A DNA stretch of 64,000 nt, from NCBI RefSeq assembly GCF_000802225.1, contig NZ_JTDI01000003.1:1-64000 (forward strand). Direction: 5' to 3'. The notes below the pieces were generated by a model that did no database searches, had not been told where the DNA came from, and saw nothing but the letters and a program-made list of their open reading frames with translations. Source of the DNA: Novosphingobium malaysiense. Its GTDB lineage: Bacteria > Pseudomonadota > Alphaproteobacteria > Sphingomonadales > Sphingomonadaceae. This document shows, in pieces, positions 22,718 to 31,883 of this stretch. The position numbers and the translations under genes are program-made. Numbering within the stretch: the first letter of the stretch is position 1; each line of letters opens with the position of its first letter.

Positions 22718-23018
22718 TAGGGGTGTTCCTTTCCGGTGGTATCGGGGCGAGCAGCATGCATGGCGCCTGCGTGATCTGAATTGTCCGGATCGGTCAAGTC
22801 GAAGTGTTGTTATTCGAGGTTGGAACGAACCGGCTATCTGGTCGTTAGGTAGGCATATCGCCCCTGCGGGAAGCGTTGGACTTCCTCGGCCTCCGGCCAT
22901 CGGCGCGTTCGCCCGCCTGCCGGCGATTTCATCGGTCTGTCGCGACCATCCCATTGCAAGACAAGCGGTCGTGCCCGCCGCGATCCGCGTGCCTTGAAAG
23001 GCAAGAGGAGAAGCCACC
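22718..23018. promoter_or_regulatory. Divergent control region of AraC gene and SDR-GH15-cyo operon
   Basis: 301 nt between two TTG-started genes. The left half is comparatively A/T-rich (22770-22850). No palindrome strong enough to call an operator was found, but the position is the expected site for the AraC-type protein. Confidence 0.45.
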
Positions 23019-24029
23019 TTGGCAACTGTCCGGAACACTCCCGTCGTCGTGGTAACTGGAGCATCGGCCGGGGTGGGCCGCGCAGTCGTGCGACGCTTCG
23101 CGCGAGACGGCGTCAAGATGGGCCTGATCGCGCGCGGCATGGACGGCCTGCGCGCGGCAGCGAAAGAGGTGGAGGATGCCGGTAGCGAGGCTCTCATCCT
23201 GCCCTGCGACGTGGCCGACAACGATGCAGTGGAGGCGGCTGCAGAAGAAGTGGAAGCGAAGTTCGGTCCCATCGATATCTGGATAAACGTCGCCTTCGCC
23301 GGCGTGCTTGCCCGGTTTCTCGACGTGGAGCCGGAAGACTACAAGCGTGTAACAGATGTCACCTACCTGGGTCAGATCAACGGCGCGCGGGCGGCTCTAA
23401 AGCGCATGGTACCGCGCAACAAGGGCAGCATCGTGTTGACCGGGTCGGCGCTGGCCTATCGTGGGGTCCCGTTGCAGACGGCCTATTGCGGGGCCAAGCA
23501 TGCCATTCAGGGGTTCCAGGATTCCCTTCGGGCCGAACTCTTCCATGCACGCAGCGACGTGCACGTTTCGATGGTCCAGCTTCCGGGCGTCAACACGCCG
23601 CAATTCGACTGGATCAAGACCAACATGCCCAAGCAGCCGATGCCGGCAAGTGCCCCTTATCAGCCCGAGGTTCCGGCCGAGGCGATCCACTACGCGGCAC
23701 ACCATCGGCGCAAGCAGGTCATGGTCGGTTTCCCGACCGTTCAGGCGATCTGGGGCGACCGCTTGGCGTCCTCGCTGCTCGACCGCTATCTCGGCATGAC
23801 CGGCGTTTCCGGCCAGCAGGACAAGGAGCCGGTGGCGAGCGACCGCCAGGACAACCTGTGGACCCCCGTTCCAGGCGATCATGGCGCGCATGGCCGGTTC
23901 GATGCCAAGGCGCGCAGTTGGAGCCCGCAACTGGTTGCGAACATGCATCGCGGGGCGATCGCACTGGGTACCGCGGCAGCGGCTGTTGCCGGCCTGCTCG
24001 CGTTTGGCAGAAAGGGCGCCCGGGCATGA
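23019..24029 (+). CDS. SDR-family oxidoreductase
   Basis: A 336-residue NAD(P)-dependent short-chain dehydrogenase. The Rossmann motif TGASAGVG is at about residues 13-20, the catalytic Ser in VLTGSALAY and the Y-x3-K pair in AYCGAKHAI. The C-terminal extension past about residue 240 ends in a hydrophobic helix (IALGTAAAAVAGLLAFG) and RKGARA, suggesting membrane anchoring. A TTG start at 23019 follows AAGAGGAG. The stop overlaps the GH15 start (ATGA), so it leads a six-gene operon. The substrate is unknown. Confidence 0.9.
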   Translation: MATVRNTPVVVVTGASAGVGRAVVRRFARDGVKMGLIARGMDGLRAAAKEVEDAGSEALILPCDVADNDAVEAAAEEVEAKFGPIDIWINVAFAGVLARFLDVEPEDYKRVTDVTYLGQINGARAALKRMVPRNKGSIVLTGSALAYRGVPLQTAYCGAKHAIQGFQDSLRAELFHARSDVHVSMVQLPGVNTPQFDWIKTNMPKQPMPASAPYQPEVPAEAIHYAAHHRRKQVMVGFPTVQAIWGDRLASSLLDRYLGMTGVSGQQDKEPVASDRQDNLWTPVPGDHGAHGRFDAKARSWSPQLVANMHRGAIALGTAAAAVAGLLAFGRKGARA

Positions 24030-25822
24030 AGGCCGACTGGCGGCCCCATCGCATCGAGGGCCATGGCTTCATATCCGATGGCGAGACGGCCGCGCTCGTG
24101 TACCAGGACGCGACGATCGACTGGCTGTGCATGCCGCGGTTCGATAGCGAGGCCTGCCTCGCATCGCTGCTGGGCAAGGCAGACAACGGCGGCTGGTGGC
24201 TTCACCCGACCGAAAAGGTCAAGAAATCGAGCCGCCGGTACATCGACGACACCCTGATCCTCGAAACGCTGTTCGAAACCGAAAAGGGCGAAGTCGCGAT
24301 CATCGACTTCATGCCGATCGCTCGCGGCGAGGCCCCGGACATCGTGCGCATCGTCGAAGGGCGGCGCGGCAAGGTGGAAATGGCCTCCAGCCTTGCCCTG
24401 CGGTTTGATAATGGCAGCACGCACCCCCTGACCCGGAGCCAGTCCGACAAGGAAATGGTCGCCATCGCCGGACCCAATGCCGTGGCCCTGCGCTTCGATG
24501 CGCCGGTCGAACCTACCGAACACGCGTTCGAAAGCCGCTTTACGGTCAGCAAGGGAGAGCGCCGGACCCTCACCATGACCTGGTTTGCCAGCGACAATCC
24601 CGTTCCCGGTCCGGTGGATGCCGACAAGGCGCTCGACCAGGCGACCAAGTTTTGGACCAAATGGGCCAAGAAGACGAAATACGACGGTCTTGAGCCAGAG
24701 GCCGTGCAGCGTTCGCTGCTGACGCTCAAGGGGCTCATCCATGCCTCCACCGGTGGCGTCGTTGCAGCCGCGACCTCGTCGTTGCCGGAAAGGCCGGGCG
24801 GCTGGCGCAACTGGGACTACCGCTATTGCTGGCTGCGCGATGCGACGTTTACGTTGCTGGGGTTCATCCGCACCGGTCATGACGACGAGGCGCGGGCCTG
24901 GATCGGCTGGTTGCGCCGTGCCATCGCCGGGCAGCCCGTGGACATCCAGCCGTTCTATGGCATCGACGGCAGCCGTCATTCGCTCGAATGGGAATGCGAC
25001 TGGTTGCTGGGATTCGGCGATTCCCAGCCGGTGCGTTTCGGGAATGGCGCCGTCGGCCAACGCCAGTTGGATGTCTACGGCGAAGTCATCGATGCCATCT
25101 TTCTGGCCCGCAAGCATGGGGTTTGCGAGGACGCCGAAGAGATCGTGGGATTGCTGGCAGAGCGGCTTGAGACCATCTGGCGCGAACCCGACGCCGGCAT
25201 TTGGGAAAGCCGGGGCGATCCGCGCCAGCACGTCTATTCGAAGGCGATGTGCTGGGTCGCCTTCGACCGTGCTTCACGTATGCTCGCCGAGACGCATCCG
25301 GAACGGTGCACGCGATGGCGTGATCTCGCTGAGGAAGTGCGCGCCGAGGTCCTCTCCCAAGGCTACAACGAAAAGCGGGGCGCATTCACGCGCGCTTACG
25401 ATGACGATGCTCTCGACGGAGCCGTCCTGCGCTTGCCGTTGGTGGGCTTCATCGACGCCGACGACGAGCGGATGGTCAACACGGTTTCCGCGATCGAACG
25501 GGACCTGTGCCGTGACGGGCTCGTATACCGGTATTCCAGCGACAACACTGATGACGGGGTGGGCGGTGCTGAAGGCGTCTTCCTCGCTGTCGCCTGCTGG
25601 CTTGCCGATGTCTATGCGATGCAGGGGCGAATGGACGACGCCCGCAAGCTGTTCGACAATCTTCTCGGGGCGGCCAACGATCTGGGCCTGCTGAGCGAGG
25701 AGTGGTGGCCCGAGGATCGTCGCTCGATGGGCAATTTTCCCCAGGCCCTCTCGCACGTGGCTCTCGTTAATACTGCGCTGGCGCTGTCGGCGAACGGCAA
25801 GCCGCCGCGGCTGGACACATGA
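24026..25822 (+). CDS. Glycoside hydrolase family 15 protein (glucoamylase/trehalase-like)
   Basis: A 598-residue bacterial GH15. The N-terminal beta domain begins IEGHGFISDGETAALVY with IDWLCMPRFDSEACLASLLG. The (alpha/alpha)6 barrel carries RNWDYRYCWLRDATFTLLGF, the first acidic region SLEWECDWLLGFG, GQRQLDVYGEV and the late GNFPQALSHVALVNTAL with SEEW before it. Members hydrolyse alpha-glucosidic bonds (maltodextrin, dextran or trehalose). No signal peptide, hence cytoplasmic. The start at 24026 overlaps the SDR stop and its own stop overlaps cyoA. Trehalose or glycogen-derived glucan from the nearby cluster is the likely substrate, by inference. Confidence 0.92.
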   Translation: MKADWRPHRIEGHGFISDGETAALVYQDATIDWLCMPRFDSEACLASLLGKADNGGWWLHPTEKVKKSSRRYIDDTLILETLFETEKGEVAIIDFMPIARGEAPDIVRIVEGRRGKVEMASSLALRFDNGSTHPLTRSQSDKEMVAIAGPNAVALRFDAPVEPTEHAFESRFTVSKGERRTLTMTWFASDNPVPGPVDADKALDQATKFWTKWAKKTKYDGLEPEAVQRSLLTLKGLIHASTGGVVAAATSSLPERPGGWRNWDYRYCWLRDATFTLLGFIRTGHDDEARAWIGWLRRAIAGQPVDIQPFYGIDGSRHSLEWECDWLLGFGDSQPVRFGNGAVGQRQLDVYGEVIDAIFLARKHGVCEDAEEIVGLLAERLETIWREPDAGIWESRGDPRQHVYSKAMCWVAFDRASRMLAETHPERCTRWRDLAEEVRAEVLSQGYNEKRGAFTRAYDDDALDGAVLRLPLVGFIDADDERMVNTVSAIERDLCRDGLVYRYSSDNTDDGVGGAEGVFLAVACWLADVYAMQGRMDDARKLFDNLLGAANDLGLLSEEWWPEDRRSMGNFPQALSHVALVNTALALSANGKPPRLDT

Positions 25823-26703
25823 TCCGCCGCGGCGCGGCAGGCTGGATGCTGTTGGTGGCGCTGATGCCGGCGCTGGCAGGCTGTGCGGGAACGCCCAGTT
25901 TCCTGCTGCCGGCGGGGCCGATCGCCAGCGATCAGCGACACCTGTTCTTCGTGGTCATCGCATTGATGATGATTGTCGTCTTGCCCGTGTTTCTGGGACT
26001 GCCCTGGGTTCTGTGGCGGTACCGTCAGGGAAACGACAAGTCGGACTATCAGCCCAAATGGAGCTTTTCCAAACCGCTTGAATTCGCCATCTGGGGCGTG
26101 CCCGTTCTGGTGGTCGTGGCCCTGGCATGGCAGGTCTGGACGCAGACGCACAAGCTCGACCCCTACAAGCGCCTGGAAGGGCGGGGCGATCCGATCGAGG
26201 TGCAGGCCGTCGGGCTCGATTGGAAATGGCTGTTCATCTATCCGCGGCAGGGGATTGCGACCGTCAACCGGCTGGTAGTCCCGGCCGGGCGGCCGGTCCA
26301 TATCAGCCTGACCAGCGACACCGTGATGCAATCGCTGATGATCCCGCGGCTGGGCGGTCAGATCTACGCCATGGCGGGGATGCGCACCCAGCTCAACCTG
26401 ATTGCCGACCGTCCCGGTCGGTACCTCGGAGAGAACACGCAATACAATGGCAAGGGCTTCCACTTGCAGAAGTTCGACGCGGATGCCGTTACCCCTGCGC
26501 AGTTCGATCGCTGGATTGCGCAGGCGCGGGCCGGTCGGCCTGCGCTTGACGCGGAGCGCTATGCGCAGCTGGCCAAGCAATCAGTGCCCGACGAGCCCAT
26601 GGTGTTCGGTTCCGTCCCGCCGGACCTCTTCGCCGGGATTATCGACAAATATGACGAGGCTGCCCCGAAAAAGGCGCAATTTCAGGAGGCGAGCAGCAAA
26701 TGA
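25819..26703 (+). CDS. cyoA: Cytochrome bo3 ubiquinol oxidase subunit II
   Basis: A 294-residue lipoprotein subunit. The lipobox LAGC (about residues 18-21) lies after a short signal sequence. Two transmembrane helices (about 35-60 and 85-105) precede the cupredoxin-like domain with GLDWKWLFIYP and SLMIPRLGGQIYAMAGM. The CuA cysteines of cytochrome-c oxidases are absent, which marks a quinol oxidase. Its start overlaps the GH15 stop (ATGA). Confidence 0.94.
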   Translation: MIRRGAAGWMLLVALMPALAGCAGTPSFLLPAGPIASDQRHLFFVVIALMMIVVLPVFLGLPWVLWRYRQGNDKSDYQPKWSFSKPLEFAIWGVPVLVVVALAWQVWTQTHKLDPYKRLEGRGDPIEVQAVGLDWKWLFIYPRQGIATVNRLVVPAGRPVHISLTSDTVMQSLMIPRLGGQIYAMAGMRTQLNLIADRPGRYLGENTQYNGKGFHLQKFDADAVTPAQFDRWIAQARAGRPALDAERYAQLAKQSVPDEPMVFGSVPPDLFAGIIDKYDEAAPKKAQFQEASSK

Positions 26704-28790
26704 CGAGCGTACACGCCTGGTCCTACTGGCTCATCGGCCGGATCGACTGGCATTCCTTCGCCTTCGTGCGCGCTTGGCGTGACCCCTCCTTAAGCGAGAT
26801 CATTGCCGCGGGCGCTGCCGCATTGGTGGTGATCGGGGCGCTGGCGGTAATCGGCGGGGTGACGTGGCTCGGCAAGTGGCGCTACCTCTGGAAGGAGTGG
26901 CTGACCAGCGTCGATCACAAGAAGATCGGCATCATGTATGTCGTCATCGCGCTGGTCATGCTCACGCGTGCGCTGATCGAGGCGGTCCTGATGCGCACGC
27001 AGCAGGCCATTGCCGTCAACCATTCCGGCATCCTCTCTCCCGAGCACTTCGGGCAGCTATTCAGCACGCACGGCTCGATTATGATCTTTTTCATGGCGAT
27101 GCCTTTCCTCACCGGCCTCATCAACTATGTGATGCCGTTGCAGATCGGCGCACGGGACGTGGCCTTTCCAGTGATGAACTCGATCAGCCTCGGCCTGACT
27201 GCCGCCGGTGCGGCGATCATGATGGTGTCGCTGGTGATCGGGAAGTTCTCGACGGGCGGTTGGTCCGGGTATCCTCCCTATACCGAGATGGCCTTCAATT
27301 CGGGCGTCGGGCCGGATTACTGGATATGGGCGGTGACGCTCAGTTCGATCGGGACGACGATGACCGGGATCAACTTCGCCGTCACCATCTACAAGCTGCG
27401 CACGGCCGGAATGCACCTGTTCCGCATGCCGCTGTTCTGCTGGACATCGCTATGCACCAGCATCCTCATGATCTTTGCGATGCCGCCGCTCACGCTGGCC
27501 ACGCTCATGCTGGCGCTGGATCGGTATCTGGATTTCCATTTCTTCACCAACGACCTCGGCGGCAACATGATGAACTATGCCAACCTTTTCTGGCTGTTCG
27601 GTCATCCCGAGGTCTACATCCTGATCCTGCCGGCCTTTGGCGTCTATTCGGAAGTGATCTCCACGTTCGCCACGAAGCAGCTCTACGGCTACAAATCGCT
27701 GGTCTATGCGACCATGGCGATCGCCGTGCTCAGCTTCACCGTCTGGCTGCATCACTTCTTCACGATGGGGCAGAACGCCAACATCAATGCCTTCTTCGGG
27801 ATCGCCACGATGACGATCGGCATTCCCACTGGCGTGAAAGTCTACGACTGGATCCTGACCATGTACCGCGGGCGCGTGCGCTTCACGGTTCCGATGCTCT
27901 ACGCGATTGCCTTCATCGTGACTTTCGTCATCGGCGGCATGAGCGGCATCATTCTCGCGATCCCGCCGCTGGACTATGTGGTGCACAACACGCTGTTCCT
28001 CGTCGCCCACTTCCACAACATGCTGATCCCCGGCCTGCTCTACGGGATGATCGCGGGCTATCAGTTCTGGTTTCCCAAGGCCTTCGGCTTCCGTCTGGAC
28101 GAGCGTTGGGGACGCATTTCCTTCGCCTGCTGGGTCACGGGATTCTACCTCGCCTTCATGCCGCTCTATGTGCTGGGCGCCATGGGCATGCCGCGGCGGA
28201 TGGCTGCGGTCTTCCAGCCCGAGTACCGGCCATGGCTCCTGATCGCGGGTCTAGGAGGCTTCGTGCTGCTGGCGGCGCTGGCCAGCCTGTTCGTCCAGCT
28301 CTGGGTGAGCGTCCGCAAGCGCGAGGAAAATCGTGTCTTCGTGGGCGATCCCTGGGACAGCCGCGCCCTGGAATGGTCGGTTTCCGCGCCTCCGCCGGAG
28401 TTCAACTTCGCCACATTGCCCGAAGTGCGCGGCCCGGATGCTTTCGGAGGCGTCAAGGAACGCAAGCAGGCCTACCTGCCACCGCCCCGCTATGGCGACA
28501 TCGAAATGCCCGCAAATTCGACACTCGGCCCGGTGCTGGGCATAGCCGGGGGCGCTGTCGCTTTCGGGCTGGTGTGGTACATCTGGTGGCTGGCCATAGT
28601 CGGAATGCTGATCTGTATCGGTGCCGTCATTGCCGGCAGCTTCCGCCGCGACACCCACCGCACCATCCCTGCAGACGAAGTCGCTGAAACGATAGGCCAT
28701 TGGCTGAGCAGGGCAGCCGAAGCGCGCGCCATCCCGCGCCCGCTTGAAACGACATCTGCCAACCAGGGACTTGCGGAGTCTGCGACATGA
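26700..28790 (+). CDS. cyoB: Cytochrome bo3 ubiquinol oxidase subunit I
   Basis: A 696-residue catalytic heme-copper oxidase subunit reducing O2 with quinol electrons and pumping protons. About 14-15 membrane segments. Heme and CuB ligands are visible in FSTHGSIMIFF, FGHPEVYILILPAFG (His plus cross-linked Tyr), VWLHHFFTMG and LVAHFHNMLIPG. The N-terminal SYWLIGRIDWHSF start and length fit CyoB rather than a cytochrome-c-type CoxA. ATGA overlaps on both sides. Confidence 0.96.
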   Translation: MTSVHAWSYWLIGRIDWHSFAFVRAWRDPSLSEIIAAGAAALVVIGALAVIGGVTWLGKWRYLWKEWLTSVDHKKIGIMYVVIALVMLTRALIEAVLMRTQQAIAVNHSGILSPEHFGQLFSTHGSIMIFFMAMPFLTGLINYVMPLQIGARDVAFPVMNSISLGLTAAGAAIMMVSLVIGKFSTGGWSGYPPYTEMAFNSGVGPDYWIWAVTLSSIGTTMTGINFAVTIYKLRTAGMHLFRMPLFCWTSLCTSILMIFAMPPLTLATLMLALDRYLDFHFFTNDLGGNMMNYANLFWLFGHPEVYILILPAFGVYSEVISTFATKQLYGYKSLVYATMAIAVLSFTVWLHHFFTMGQNANINAFFGIATMTIGIPTGVKVYDWILTMYRGRVRFTVPMLYAIAFIVTFVIGGMSGIILAIPPLDYVVHNTLFLVAHFHNMLIPGLLYGMIAGYQFWFPKAFGFRLDERWGRISFACWVTGFYLAFMPLYVLGAMGMPRRMAAVFQPEYRPWLLIAGLGGFVLLAALASLFVQLWVSVRKREENRVFVGDPWDSRALEWSVSAPPPEFNFATLPEVRGPDAFGGVKERKQAYLPPPRYGDIEMPANSTLGPVLGIAGGAVAFGLVWYIWWLAIVGMLICIGAVIAGSFRRDTHRTIPADEVAETIGHWLSRAAEARAIPRPLETTSANQGLAESAT

Positions 28791-29413
28791 GCGCGAACGA
28801 ACTCAAGCACGCCGGGATCAATCTGGGCCACGCCGATCCCCTGCTGCACGAGCGGGCAGGGGCGGAAGTCTTCGGGTTCTGGGTATTCCTGATGAGCGAC
28901 GCGGTGATCTTCGCGCTCCTGTTCGCGACCTATGGCGTCATGCTGCCGCGTACGGCCGGTGGTCCCACGCCGCACGAAGTCTATGAAATCAAGAGCGCGT
29001 TTACCGAAACGTTGGTCCTGCTGCTGTCCAGCTTTACCTACGGCATGGCATCGCTGGCGATGAAGTACGAACACAGGCAACACCGCCTGCAGCAGTGGCT
29101 TGTCGTCACGCTGGCGCTGGGGCTGGCTTTCATTGCCATGGAAATTCACGATTTCTGGAAGATGTTCGGTGAGAACGCGACGCCACAGCGCAGCGGGTTC
29201 CTTTCCTCTTTCTACGCGCTGGTGCCCACGCACATGCTGCACGTGACCACCGGCTGCATCTGGATCGTGGTGCTGCTGGCGCAGTTGCGCCGCTTCGGCA
29301 TCGACGCGCGCAACAAGCTCAATGTTTTGCGCCTGGGCCTGTTCTGGCACTTCCTCGATATCGTCTGGGTCGCGATCTTTTCCGTGGTCTATCTGCAGGG
29401 GCTTGCGAAATGA
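28787..29413 (+). CDS. cyoC: Cytochrome bo3 ubiquinol oxidase subunit III
   Basis: A 208-residue five-helix membrane subunit. Family marks are GAEVFGFWVFLMSDAVIFALLFATY at the N-terminus, the helix beginning VPTHMLHVTTGCIW and the C-terminal GLFWHFLDIVWVAIFSVVYL. Length is normal. Overlaps cyoB and cyoD by ATGA. Confidence 0.95.
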   Translation: MSANELKHAGINLGHADPLLHERAGAEVFGFWVFLMSDAVIFALLFATYGVMLPRTAGGPTPHEVYEIKSAFTETLVLLLSSFTYGMASLAMKYEHRQHRLQQWLVVTLALGLAFIAMEIHDFWKMFGENATPQRSGFLSSFYALVPTHMLHVTTGCIWIVVLLAQLRRFGIDARNKLNVLRLGLFWHFLDIVWVAIFSVVYLQGLAK

Positions 29414-29721
29414 GCGGGCACAAGGAATACCGCCGCGAACTGCGCAATTACGCGATCGGCCTGGCTGCCGCGCTTTTGCTCACTGGTGTCGCATTCGCGA
29501 CGGTCGCGTTCGACTGGGCGCCGTTCACCGGCACGATGATCGTCGTCTATGGTCTCGGCCTTGTCCAGATCATCGTCCACTTCCGGTTTTTCCTGCACAT
29601 CGATCTTGAGAAATCGGCGAGGGACGACTTGCAGCTCATCCTGTTTTCGACGCTGATTACGCTGCTGATGGTTGGCGGTACGGTGGTGATCCTGTTCAAC
29701 CTCTATCACCGGATGCAATAG
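29410..29721 (+). CDS. cyoD: Cytochrome bo3 ubiquinol oxidase subunit IV
   Basis: A 103-residue three-helix protein. It begins MSGHKEYRRELRNYAIG and contains VYGLGLVQIIVHFRFFLHI, typical of CyoD, the small assembly/stability subunit. It ends the operon; cyoE (heme o synthase) is not present, so heme O must come from another locus. It is convergent with the sensor kinase gene, with only 6 nt between stop codons. Confidence 0.92.
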   Translation: MSGHKEYRRELRNYAIGLAAALLLTGVAFATVAFDWAPFTGTMIVVYGLGLVQIIVHFRFFLHIDLEKSARDDLQLILFSTLITLLMVGGTVVILFNLYHRMQ

Positions 29722-29727
29722 GCGGGG

Positions 29728-31116
29728 CTACCCGTCGGCCGGCGGCCGCCCCGGGATGGTGACGAGGGCCTCCAGCCCGGGCTTCCCGTCCGCTCGCGCG
29801 CCGAGATCGACGGTCAGGCCGTAGGCTGCAGCGATGTCCTGGGCGATAGCGAGGCCCAGCCCCGATCCCGGCATGGCAGGATCCAGGCGCGTACCGATCT
29901 TGAAGGCTTCGGTGACCTGCTTGGCAGTAAGCCCCGGTCCGTCGTCCAGGACGCGGATTTGCAGGGTGCCATCTGTCCGAGCCAGGCCGACTGTCACGGC
30001 TTCCCGGCTCCATTTTCCGGCATTGTCGAGCAGGATCGCCAGCAACTCCGAAAGATCCACCGCGTCGATAGGCACTGTCGTATCCAGCCCGTCGGGGATG
30101 CTCGTGTCGAAGGTCTTGTCAGGATGCAGCCGGCGCATGGCCGAGAGCAGGGGCGGGAGCGCTTCGCATACCCGACTGGTCGTGCCTGGTCCCCGCGCGC
30201 TGGCGGCCGAGCGAGCCCTTGCGAGCCGGAATTCGATCTGTTGCACCATGATCTGGCTCTGTGTGAGGAGTACGCCGGCGGCATCGGCCGTCCGCGTGTC
30301 CTGCGACAACCGTTCGGCCTCGTCGGTGATGACCGCAAGCGGGGTGCGCAGTGCGTGGGCGAGATTGCCCGCCTCCACCCGCGCGCGCTCCACCGTAGTG
30401 CGGTTGTGGTCGATGAAGGCATTGAGGTCCGCTACCAGCGGCGCGATTTCGGTCGGATAGTCGCCTTCCAGCCGCGTGGCGGCACCGCTGCGCAAGCGCG
30501 CGGTGGCCGCGGTCAGCTTGTCGAGCGGATGCAGTCCGAAGGTCACGAGGACGATGCCGGTGGCGACCAGCGCTGCCGCCAGCGCGGCAAGCCACACGAC
30601 GAGTTCGCGTTCGAAGCGGGCAATGGTCTCGTCGAGCAGGCGTTCATCGGTGGCAATGACGTAGTGGACATCGCCGACCCCCGGTACGCGGCGAATGAGA
30701 CCATAGGTGATGGCAGGCCCCGTCGGCCCGCTTTCGACATGGTGGTGGATCGAACTGTCGTGGGCGACGCTTTCGTCGAGCGATCCCCGCGTCATCGAGG
30801 CCGACCGCATGGTTTCGCGGCCGTCCAGGCTGACCTGCCAATAAAAGCCGGAAAGCGGGACGAGGTAACGCGGATCGGAGAGCGGGCGGTCCATCCCGAG
30901 ATTTCCGCCGGGCCCCACCCGGACCAGCGCCGCCAGCTCCTTGATATGGACTTCCAGTTCTTCGTGATAGCTTTGCTCGACATGCTTGGCGAAAAGACGT
31001 GTCGCCGAATACCACACCCCGCCGATGCCGAGTGTCACCCACAGCAGCGTGGCCAGCAGGATGCGCACTCGCAGCGAGTGCCATTGCCAGCGACCCTTTA
31101 CCCTGGAGGCCGTCAC
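29728..31116 (-). CDS. Sensor histidine kinase (PhoQ-like)
   Basis: A 462-residue membrane kinase. TM1 about 17-37, periplasmic sensor about 38-170, TM2 about 172-194, HAMP, then the phospho-acceptor box NLAHALRTPL (H254), N-box LLDNAGKWS and G-boxes DDGPGL and GSGLGLAIAQD. I chose the GTG at 31116, which overlaps the response-regulator stop as GTGA; the frame beyond it is shadow. Translationally coupled to the regulator and divergent from the metal RND operon, so it probably senses metal or envelope stress. The periplasmic part has an HHH cluster (residues 124-126) that could bind metal. Confidence 0.92.
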   Translation of the reverse strand: MTASRVKGRWQWHSLRVRILLATLLWVTLGIGGVWYSATRLFAKHVEQSYHEELEVHIKELAALVRVGPGGNLGMDRPLSDPRYLVPLSGFYWQVSLDGRETMRSASMTRGSLDESVAHDSSIHHHVESGPTGPAITYGLIRRVPGVGDVHYVIATDERLLDETIARFERELVVWLAALAAALVATGIVLVTFGLHPLDKLTAATARLRSGAATRLEGDYPTEIAPLVADLNAFIDHNRTTVERARVEAGNLAHALRTPLAVITDEAERLSQDTRTADAAGVLLTQSQIMVQQIEFRLARARSAASARGPGTTSRVCEALPPLLSAMRRLHPDKTFDTSIPDGLDTTVPIDAVDLSELLAILLDNAGKWSREAVTVGLARTDGTLQIRVLDDGPGLTAKQVTEAFKIGTRLDPAMPGSGLGLAIAQDIAAAYGLTVDLGARADGKPGLEALVTIPGRPPADG

Positions 31117-31769
31117 TTGCCGAACCTGTAACCGAGCCCGCGAACGGTGCGGATCCGGTCTGTGCCGATCTTGCGTCGCAGCCGCGATACCAGGACTTCG
31201 ACGGCATTGAGATCTCGGTGGCTCTCGAGGTCGTAGAGATGCTCGCCGATATCGGCCTGCGACAGGGTCTGGCCGGGGCGCCTGATGAACAGGTTCAGCA
31301 GTCGGAACTCCTGCTTGCTGAGAGAAATCTGCTTCCCGTCGCATTCGACCTGGCGAGCGACGGGATCGAGCTTGCATCCCCCAGCCTCGATCCAGGTGTT
31401 CCGGGGCCCCGACTGGCGGCGCAGCAGGGCGTGCAGCCGGGCCAGCAGTTCCTCGAACCGGACCGGTTTGACCACGAAGTCGTCACCCCCTGCATTCAGT
31501 CCGGAAACCTTGTCCTGCCAGCTGCCGCGGGCCGTCAGGATCAGGATGGGGCAATCGACCTTGCGGCTGCGCCAGTATCTCAGGAGGTCCATGCCGCTGC
31601 CGTCTGGCAGGCCGAGGTCGAGCACGACGGCTGCCATCTTGTCCATGTCGGGCCAGGCCTCGCCTTCCTCGCGGTTGCAGGCCACATCGACGGCGAAACC
31701 GGCGCCGCGCAACCTGTCCGAAAGGCGCGCGGCCAGCTGTTCGTCATCTTCCACCAGAAGCAGCCGCAA
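31113..31769 (-). CDS. OmpR/PhoP-family response regulator
   Basis: A 218-residue regulator. The receiver has acidic pocket E7-D8-D9, phospho-acceptor D51 in VVLDLGLPDG, T79 and K101 (VVKPV). The C-terminal winged helix runs from about residue 125 and ends VRGLGYRFGK. It is first gene of the pair with the kinase. Likely targets are the direct and inverted repeats in the gap to the divergent efflux operon. Confidence 0.94.
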   Translation of the reverse strand: MRLLLVEDDEQLAARLSDRLRGAGFAVDVACNREEGEAWPDMDKMAAVVLDLGLPDGSGMDLLRYWRSRKVDCPILILTARGSWQDKVSGLNAGGDDFVVKPVRFEELLARLHALLRRQSGPRNTWIEAGGCKLDPVARQVECDGKQISLSKQEFRLLNLFIRRPGQTLSQADIGEHLYDLESHRDLNAVEVLVSRLRRKIGTDRIRTVRGLGYRFGK

Positions 31770-31816
31770 GGCCCAATCCCCTCTCGCATCGTGATGGCAT
31801 GGGTTTCGCCATGCGC

Positions 31817-31860
31817 CTGAAAACTGACAATAGGCACTGAAACTGACAAGGTCCTGTCAG
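31817..31860. promoter_or_regulatory. Repeat cluster upstream of the RND operon, candidate response-regulator site
   Basis: ACTGACAA occurs twice in direct orientation (31823-31830 and 31842-31849), 19 nt apart, each preceded by CTGAA. The second copy also forms a palindrome, CTGACA-AGGTCC-TGTCAG, at 31843-31860. Direct half-sites at about two helical turns are usual for OmpR/PhoP-type regulators. The cluster is 24 nt before the efflux start codon. Confidence 0.5.
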
Positions 31861-31883
31861 CTTGGCCTACCATTCTTGCGCGC

